Shown: one piece after another, positions 36,301-46,198 of the stretch
How the letters are laid out: each line of letters begins with the position of its first letter
Position numbering within the stretch: the stretch's first letter is position 1
Origin: Sacculina carcini
Taxonomy: Eukaryota > Arthropoda > Thecostraca > Sacculinidae
Direction of reading: 5' to 3'
NCBI GenBank assembly: GCA_916048095.2
Contig: OU696573.1
Coordinates: 7,589,806-7,653,805 of the forward strand
Length of the DNA: 64,000 nucleotides
Notes under the pieces: generated by a model
Database searches by the model: none
What the model was told of the DNA's origin: nothing
The model's input: the letters and a program-made list of their open reading frames with translations, nothing else
Position numbers and translations under genes: made by a program

Positions 36301-39300
36301 TTATATTTATATTTAACTTATATTTTATATTTATATTTAACTTATATTTTATATTTATATTTAACTTATATTTTATATTTATATTTAACTTATATTTTAT
36401 ATTTATATTTAACTTATATTTTATATTTATATTTAACTTATATTTTATATTTATATTTAACTTATATTTTATATTTAATTTTTGGATATGAATTATAGCC
36501 TTTCTTGTAGAACAGAGAGTTTTCTACACAGTGGTATAATCTGTATAGCTGTACCATTGCTGGTTTATGAGGAGTAGATGGCGGAATATTGACCAAAATT
36601 TTCGCATTTGTCAGGGTTCATTTTGTCTTTTCATCGCTATAACTTCTTCTTCTTCTTTTTATTTTAAATTTAACCTATTGTGTAGACAAGGAAATTTCCA
36701 ACGTAATGGTATAAATTGTTTGCGGGTACACCAAGTGGTTACCAAGTAGCAGCTTGCAGAAAATGGACCAAGGAGGGTGGGACAGACAGACACACAGACA
36801 GAGGATCTCTTTTATATATAGATTATGTGACGAAAAATGCCAAAATATGTTGTCAAAAGTCCCAAGATATGTAATTCAGTTTTCATATAATATGTAAACT
36901 TTGGATTCTTTCATGGATTATTTGCATTTTAGGCATGTATCCAGCGACATCCCAGGGGAGCCACCCTGAGGGAGGCGAAATTTGCGTAGTACGTGGCAAA
37001 AGTTTCCCCTTCATTGGGCCCTTCCGATAATGTTGGAGTGCAGTGGCGGCGCCAGGATTCTTTCGTTGAGGGGAGTTGAGGGGGCTAAGGAAAAATATGT
37101 GAGTGTAACAGAAATTCAAAAATCTAAATTATATTCAGACAGACACGCGTGGGCATCACTGCCCCACGCGCGCCTACAAGACGTCACACGCCGACAACAC
37201 TTCGAACACGACTCCTAGCTCACACCGTGACACACGGGAGCACACACGGGCACACACACGCGCGCACAGTCCTCACCCGCCGCAACAACCAATCAGCGGC
37301 GAGCTGGTCATTCACTCGCCGCTGCGGGGCATGGACAATTCACAAGCGCATACACACACAGCTATACACAACTATACACACTTGCTCACACACTCTCGCA
37401 CGCATTACGCAATTCAACTGCACACGATCACACATAGACACATTAACACGTTTACGCACACACAATCTCAGTCAACGTAGACACAATCTCTCACACACAC
37501 TCTCTCACTGCACACAATCACACCACACCTCCACCTGTTTTTATAGAAACAAATCAACTAAAGAACGTACAATTATACAAACGCAAACCAAGCAAAAATG
37601 AACGAATAAAAAACTAACTCGACGACGGCCTCCACCAGACGCACACACCTTGGCTGCGGCGAAGCACAACACGTCAGGCCCCAGCATCCACCACGCTCCC
37701 GCCTCCGCCCGTGCTCTTCATTGCTCCGCCGCAGCCTGCCGTCCTCTTCATCGCCGGCTGCCGCGACAGGGCACAACACCACGACCCAGCATCCACCATG
37801 CTCCCGTCAGCTGCCCGGCGACGAGTCCAACACCAGTGCAGGCGGGACGACGAGCAACCCTCGGCCACAGCTCCCCCGCTGCCTCCTGCCGGCACCATGC
37901 TCTCCTGCCGTCCCCCTGCACACCAACCTGACACGCCGCCGAGCGCCTCCACATCTTCCAAGCGACTGCTAATACTGGAGGGCAAAATCTCTGCTGCTGA
38001 AGCCGGGTCGCAGACAAACAATACTTCCAAAACATAAAAGGCGGAAATAGCTTGTAACAGAAATTCAAAAATCTAAATTATATTCAGACAGACGCGCGTG
38101 GGCATCACTGCCCCACGCGCGCCTACAAGACGTCACACGCCGACAACACTTTGAACACGACACCTAGCTCACACCGTGACACACGGGAGCACACACGGAC
38201 ACACACACGCTCGCACAGTCCTCACCCGCCGCAACAACCAATCAGCGGCGAGCTGGTCATTCACTCGCCGCCGCGGGGCATGGACAATTCACAAGCGCAT
38301 ACACACACAGCTATACTCAACTATACGCACTTGCTCACACACTCTCGCACGCATTACGCAATCAAACTGCACTCGATCACACATAGACACACACGTGCCA
38401 CACAGTTTACGACGTTACAGCCACTCAGAGTACCGGGGAACATTGACTACATCGTCGCAACTGACGCCTCCACGACCGGCGCGGGGCTGGCTACACGTCA
38501 TCAAACATGGGCCATACCGTGGCCTACGTGTGCCACAAACATCTACCTCGCGGAGATGCGGGCGGCGATCCTAGGGCTGGCGGTGGCTCGTGCACAAGGC
38601 AGCCAACACGCTCTCGTCGCGACCGACAACATCGGGGTCGCGTATAACCTCGCTCGGCGTCGCATCCCGTTGAACATGTCAGCCGCATACTGGCGGCTGG
38701 TCGGCCAGATGGCCTTCGTTGTGGCCTACATCCCGTCTTCCCTCAACCCGGCTGACGGCCCGTCACGCATATGCGGTGATGGCGCCATTCAACAGCGCCA
38801 CCCGCCACTGCTAACGCAGTGGAGGGCCGTCAGTCGTGGTTTGAGTGTAAGCGAGAACAGACTGCAGCTGGCGCTGCAGACGCCGAGGTGGCCCACCAGA
38901 CGCTACTTCGACGAACCGAGGCCGCCGGAGCTCTGGACCCGAAGACATTCCTCAAACCCTATTGTCGTTTGATCACATGTGTGTATATATTGTTGTTAAC
39001 CGTTTTGAAATGTTAACACGTTCACGCACACACAATCTCAGTCAACGTAGACACAATCTCTCACACACACTCTCTCACTGCACACAATCACACCACAGTG
39101 GGGCTATGAGAAACATGATAAATCACATTCGAAATGTTCATGGAAGAGGTGCTACTGTAGTAGTGCCACTTTGGATATTTGCTTCGAGGTGATGATCCCA
39201 TGATTGGATTCTACATGTTTAGTTGATGCTTTTCGAGTGAGCAACCGATTTGTTGTGTCGATCGAGCTGCGACTTGTGACCAGCGGACACGTTTTTCTCA

Positions 39301-42300
39301 CATGCAACGCAAAACATTATCTTCCTATCAGACATGTTTTTCTGATAAAATTCGACATCACGCTGAATTCCTTTAACCCTTTGAGCGTGATTTTACAGTA
39401 CAGACAGGCGCCATTTGAGGGATTCGTGTTGAATATTTTCCGATAATGTAAATGTGAAGTACATGTTTGATCCTAACTTCCCAAAAAGCCAATGTGTGTC
39501 TAGCTTGAAGCGATTGAATCACACAAATTAAACCACAACACATACGGTAGTTAACCAGGAATATAACACCGTGCTACGCTCTTGGTGTCCAGACTTGAGA
39601 AGCTATCAGGAACGTTGCTATATTTCCATTGTTAATGTTTCTGGCGTAAATATTAAAGCTATATACAATGCTCGAGTTTATCATAACATGAATCCGTGAT
39701 CTGTTATTACAGTTATTAACAAGACAGATTATTTAAAAGCACAACATACACAAATATATATTTAGACATGTTTCTGTGAATATGAAATTTTGTTATTTTC
39801 GCTTAAAACGGCATTTTATGCGAAAAAAATATTTTTATGTGATCACATAAAATTCCCAACTTTAGTCATTTCTATCATTACATTACATTACTGTCCCTGA
39901 CATATCTTGTTCGACATATACAGACCTTCGCAGATCGTCTCTCAGGTGCCGTCCTGTTTAGCAAAGTCGATTTTCCACGGGTGTTTGCACATGTGCCAGT
40001 ACAGTACATGTGCCAAAGAAAACGAAGAGAAGACACCACTCCGTTTGGACTGTCAGTACACTCGTATACCATTTGGTCTTTGCAATTTGGCGCAAACGTC
40101 TCAAAGACGTGTGGACACAGTGCTGAGGCATGCAGCGAGTGTGCTGTTACCTGGACGACATCCTCATGTACTCACCGATGCTCGTGCAAGTCCCATACGG
40201 AAAGGGATACAATGTCATTGGCAGATACCTTCATACCGACAAACCCAAGTTTCCTGGCACCGAAAACGCACTTTCCCGGTGTTACAGCCTGACCGGCCGC
40301 GCTCAAGCTACCAAAGAGCTCCTGCAGGCTCCTGCTGTGGGTGCAGGGACGTGCAACCCTTGGGTAGAGGCTGTGTCGGGGATTACCTGAGTGAAAGACA
40401 CCAGATGGTCAATTGGGTGGGACGATATCTGACTAAAACGCATCACATGTGGGGTCCCACAAGGGTTGATTCTCGGCCCAAAAGTTTTCCTCCTCTACAT
40501 CAGTGATTTTCTAAACGTTTCAAACCTGTAAAAGGGTGTTTTTCGCTGATGACACGACTGCGTTTTTCTCATCCCCGTATATTAAGTCTACAAACAATTA
40601 TTGATAGAGAATTTAAACATCTTAACAAATGGCTAAATGAAAACAGACATGTAATAAACACCTACAAAACAGTGTGCATATTCTTTCTAAACAAGACATA
40701 TGAAGAAGAATATGAATGCATATAAAAGTAGGTGGGTAGGTCATTTAGAAAGTTGAGTAGGTCAAATTCCTGGGACAGACAATTGCCCAAAGTCTAGCAT
40801 CAGTGGCGGCGCCAGGATTTTTCCGATGGGTGGGCTAGTGAAAAAGTTGTCGGGGCTTGGCGAAGCATGAAGAGCTACACTCGAACGCTGACTACATAAT
40901 ATTATAATATGGAACTTGGGCACACTGACACAGTCCTTGAACTTGAACCAAACTTACGGGGCTTTATTTACAGTGGTAAGAAATATTAATGCCATGATTA
41001 TAGTTTTTGGTGGACTTAGAGGGGGTTTGGCATATATTGGGGGGCTGAAGCCCCCAAGCCTTCCCTTGACACCGCAACTGTCTAACATGTCGCAATCCTA
41101 TACACCCAGTTACAAACAAGTTGCAAAAATATCCTGTTCTATGTTCCAACTAAGAAATTTGATCGGTGAAAAACCGGTGTACCTTTGTATAATAACCTTG
41201 CAAAACCTCGTTTGGAGTATTGCAATAAAATTTGGTGAGCAACTTATGAATCTAGACTGGCAAAAATAACTTCTTAAAATCGTGTGATATGGATAATAGC
41301 AAACCTGAGTTTATGAGAAAATGTTCACTTCAAGTTATATAAATTACTTGACTTCAACAGTTTAGTACAGCTGAACACGCAGCTTTCTTGTGCCGAGCAC
41401 ATATAAATTTATTACCCGAACACTTCCAAGCTCTATTTCAAACAAGGAAGAGACACTCATATATATTTCTATAGCGGTTTTCTAGAACTCGAGCAATACA
41501 TAAAAGCTTGACCGTGAGATATTAATGTGTGGAATGAAATAAAAATGATATTAAGCAAATTAAGAACATAAAGGCCTTCAAAAGGAAATTTATCGATGGG
41601 ATAAATCAAGATAAATATAAATGAATTAGTGATGTTTCAACAATTCGAGAGACGATCGACTGATTCTGGCGTGCGCTTATACCTGTTGTAATTTGTTTTA
41701 TCTTGTTGCGATGTATCTGTCTTTTTTATGTCGTCTTTTTCTTATCATGTATATTTCTTTACTTATCATGATAGAAGTCATCAAGAAATCGTAAATAATA
41801 GCCCTGGCGAATATATTAATCTGACATTGAAAATTTGCGTTTGCTTGCTATATAAGATAATAAATCTCTTAATTTAAGTGTAAATTTGCTTGAAATATCA
41901 TTTTATTTTTTTTAGCATAAAACGGTTTTAGGTGAAAATATACTTATGTGATCACATATTTTTCCGACCTCTAATGATCACTCATGGTAATTTTCCTTAA
42001 GTGTGCTCAGTTTTACTCGTTTTTAGTAATATTTTAATATATGTATGTCTGTGTGTGACAGTGTTGGTACATCTAATTTGCAAAGGGTGTAGCACCGCCG
42101 AGGCCGACCTGCGGCCGGTAGTAGAACTACTACTTCACTACTCGCGCACAGGTGGTAGCACTGGTGACAACAACATACCCATACTACTCACTGCATTGTA
42201 TTTTAACCGACGTTGCGGCGATCCCGGTCAGCGTGGATTGCCTGAAGGCGTATCGGTGGCTTCTGCACCAGACGACACTCTCTGCTTTGAGTCGGCCGTG

Positions 42301-45300
42301 GAGGAAGTGAGTGACCATTGATACAGCTACAGTTGGATATGGCCTAAATGAGCGAAATGTGTTGCCTCTCAAGAGTTTCTCTGGGCGAGATGGTAATGTC
42401 TTATGTATGTCTATAGATGTCTTGCATTTGAGCTGGTTTTCTGTTAAAGTTTAAGTTTTTGCTGGTTTAAGTTTCGATGTATATATGGAGCTTAGGGATA
42501 TGTAACTGTTCTATGTGCTAATGTGTATCCTTGTCCATGTCAATTTTGACTAGTATTCCACAATATTCCGGTGTGGCGTATATTGGAAAGCTTATTGATC
42601 AATAAACTGCAAATTATATTTTACTGGGAGTGTTAAAGTTATGTATGTTTTTGCTATTCCGGTGTGACATTAGTAATATTCGTTTGATATTGATTGATTA
42701 AATTTCCTGACATAATTTACAGACAAAAGATGAAACTGCGATAGTCTACTACGGGGGTTCATTAATGTCTACTCATTAATGACGACGATTATCTAGTAGA
42801 TTTTCGTAATTGTTTTCATTTTAAGTTGCTCTCATAAGCTATTCAAGCATGAATATGCAGTTAGAATTTGAAATTATTTTAATGTAATATAAATACAAGC
42901 TGACAACCATAGTTTCCACTCTTCGTTAGCATAGTAAAAAATTAGGCCGATATACCGTAAATGGTTTATTTATCCGACAGGAACTAATAATCCGGCAGGC
43001 TCTAATAATCCGGCACCCTCAGGTATGGGTTGAAAAGTAATCCGGCAGGCTGTATTATTTCGGCACTTCCTGGACTCAATGGAGTCCGTTCGCCTTCGTG
43101 AAGCTGGAGGTCTTCCTCGCTTGAGATGCGATTGTGGGATTCCATCATAACAAAAGACAAGTGGGCGATTACTACACAGAACAATACACTGTGGAGATAC
43201 GCGTCTTCTCTCGTCCCTGTTATCAGTGCACTATTTTTATTGCAGTTTTTGCGCAATCCTACCGTGCGGAGTGACCAAAAATAATCCGACAGGCTCTAAT
43301 GATCCGGCAGGCCCTTATAATCCGTCACCATACTCAGGGGTCGAAAAATAATCCGGCATGTCGGATAAAAAGAGCATTTACGGTATATTTGTATCTATCA
43401 ATTATCAATCCTGGTATTATTTTCAACAGTACTCATCCTCATCAAAAATGTTATACACTTTATTCTCAGTGAAAATATAGCATGCATTTTGGATTTACTG
43501 GAACGTTGCATTTGATGCATATATAAGCCAACCTCTTGGAGCAGTGGTGACATCGTCCATATTCGATCGTGATTTTAGCGGACCAATGCTCGTGTTTGCA
43601 TAGCACAGTGAGGCCGGGACCTCGACCCATGCCTCTAGCTGGTTCTGCAGCTAGGGGCATGGCCTCACTGGGTCCATAAATGAAGATAGTTTCCGAAACA
43701 CACTGACGTATAAAGTCCAATAACCATGTATATAGCAATGCTATATATATGGTGTAATAGATGCTAGCAATGTCATATATATAGCATGCTATGTATATAG
43801 CAATATATAGCATATATATAGCATACACCATGTATATAGCAATGCTATATACATGGTGTATGTACTCATAGATTGAATTGTTTGAGATAAAGTTATGTAT
43901 AATATAATGTCATCCTTTCCAAACATACAAAATATGTGTTTGTGCATTAAAATTAGTTAAAATTCACACAGGTGTTCATGTGTTTGACACCATATGCAAG
44001 AATATTTTATTAGCTTTCATTTGGTACTACTTTCAGTTCTATAGCATCAACTTCTGCGAAGCTACAATGAAAACAATTACATGATATCCCGAATTTTGCA
44101 GCGTTTTTGAAGAACATCAACAATAAAAGTACATGGGTCTTGAGGCAGGCAAAGCCAAGGTCCAAGGTCAAAGTAACTGGCATATTTAGTTCATTTAGAC
44201 CTTGGAGAATGGGAATAATATCAGTTTGCATAAGTTTGATGAAAAAAGTCATATTTTAATAGGTCTAATAGGAGCATGCATATAGCATAGAATATAGCAT
44301 GTCCAAGTTTTCGGTACAATAACCACGAGTTCACAACCATGGAGTTGATCTGCCGAGCGAAATGCGGCCACCACCATTTTTTCGACCGTATTCTTATTCT
44401 ATAGCTCGCAACAAATTTATCATGAAGTTCCACCCCGCACCTTGTTCTGTTGTAAAAGGCTACTGAAGCTGGCATGTCAATCATCACCTTTTTGCGTTGT
44501 TCTCTGCTCCATCGAGCCGCTTTCTGAGTAGGTTTCGCTCCGTATGTGTTGCTGATGATTGTTACAGCTTTGTTATTCTTCCAACGAACCAAGCAATATT
44601 ACCGGAGTGACTATGTGGCAAGGAACCACGTGTTCTTTTGTTCATGTCTGACGCGGAACAAAATGGGGCATCTTTGGGCACACGGTTCCCTCTTATTGTA
44701 CCTATTCCACCGATGCCTGTGCTTGACAATTGCTCAAAGAGGGATATTGAGTAATACAGGATATCAAAAGTGACATGGTGACCCGGTGTCAAGTGACACT
44801 TATTGATAAGCCCCATGGCGTGGCCTGTGCTCTCCAACTGAGTATGTGAGCCGCAATACGGTTCTGAGCGCAGTACAAAAACGTCTGCAGTGCATATGCT
44901 CCACAACTTGAATACAAATTTCACGGGCTTTCCTCTTATAAACTATTTCGCTCGATGATGTCCATAATATGGCACCATACACTCATCCACCGACAGCTCT
45001 TCGGGAATAGGAAGCTTCTTGTTCTTGCTGGACACACTGAAATAGGGTTAGAATCTTATATAATGGATCCGGGTTGTTGCTGTCCATCTTGGGGTTATCT
45101 GCCAGATGGAGTATACGCTGTAGTTGTTCAAAAACATATCTTCCCATGCCTTGTACTACCAGGGAGTTGAACGCATCACCATCTTGACACCAATAGAGTC
45201 TGTCAGGCTCGCTGCATTATCCTGTTATCATAAAGATTGCCAGCGTTATTCTGACGTTTGCTTCAGTGGCAACCTTTTTCAGTGTTCGCACCCTTTTCAA

Positions 45301-46167
45301 ATCAATAGTCAGCTCTGACATCCCATGAATTCTTGATAGGCATACCAAAAGATAAAAATACAAACTACGTAATATCAAAAGTTTTTATTCAATAATCATT
45401 GATACAGCTTAGAGCTCCTTCAAGGAAATTTAGCAAAAAGTTTTCTAGGAAAAAGTATAATGCAAGGGTAAAATACTTATTTTCTATAATTTTGTACTGG
45501 AATCCTCGCACCCACTAGGAACCAGGCCCGTACCCCTCGCAACCCTGTTAAGAATCTCTGTTCTACTGCGATTGGATTGTATGCGATGTTGGTGTGCCTG
45601 TTATGATGAACGAAACATTTGTGAGGGAACTATAAGCAAGGCGATTCTTAATCACCACATCACACAAACCAGGATTGGATACTTTGGTCACGGGCCCCCT
45701 TGTTGCCCAGTGTTTGGTAGCTGCATATTCACTATATAATAATTTCATGTATATAATAATGACTACATACGTCCACCGCCACCGTCCGTCCGTCCGTCCG
45801 TCCGTACGTCCGTCTGCCACCGTCCTGCTTTTTAAATGTTTCCCCAATTGTTGTTGCCACGCACCCGTTTGATTTCGAGTAATACATCAAATTGATTGCT
45901 ATTGGTTACCGCGGAGCTTACTGGCGCAGATTTATTAACATTTTCGTAGCACTTCATGTGGTTTTGTACTATTTTAATGTTGATTTAATATTGAAATGTC
46001 CCCACGGTATATAAAGGAAACGATGGGTGGGAGTCAATCTACAATTGAGGATTTAGGATTTTCCAATAAATCTGGTTTATATTCATGTGGAAAGGATTGT
46101 CACTTTCTCAAACGTCCTTCAGACACCACCAAATAATGAAAATACTAAACTTTGGAGTCATTCCTGT

Positions 46168-46198
<31 letters not shown>

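Larger units (their letters stand above)
33141..39861. mobile_element. composite insertion splitting the gypsy remnant
   Basis: The ends agttgggaattgtatgtgat (33141-33160) and its inverse atcacataaaattcccaact (39842-39861) match at 19 of 20 positions and lie between two adjacent parts of the gypsy RT. A clean target duplication is not seen. Inside are AT-rich element 5, a hAT-like fragment, the repeat/RNase H cluster and a BED-like fragment. A related end occurs at about 41930-41985. Confidence 0.5.
43466..45230 (-). mobile_element. antisense piggyBac remnant
   Basis: Second, distinct piggyBac copy in reverse orientation in the last REP intron. Covers most of the transposase from DGDAFNSLVVQGMGRYVFEQ to the Cys-rich tail. 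Terminal repeats could not be identified with confidence. Confidence 0.78.

Noticed and set aside
36243-36491. Open frame with repeated FNLYFIFI
   Set aside because: Direct translation of the 24-bp tandem repeat.
37650-38068. Overlapping open frames on both strands in the GC-rich segment
   Set aside because: Pro/Ala/Ser- or Gly/Arg-biased products with no conserved block; composition effect.
46000-46090. Host promoter (TATA box)
   Set aside because: The TATA plus nearby poly(A) signal looks more like an LTR and lies inside a REP intron; no gene starts there.
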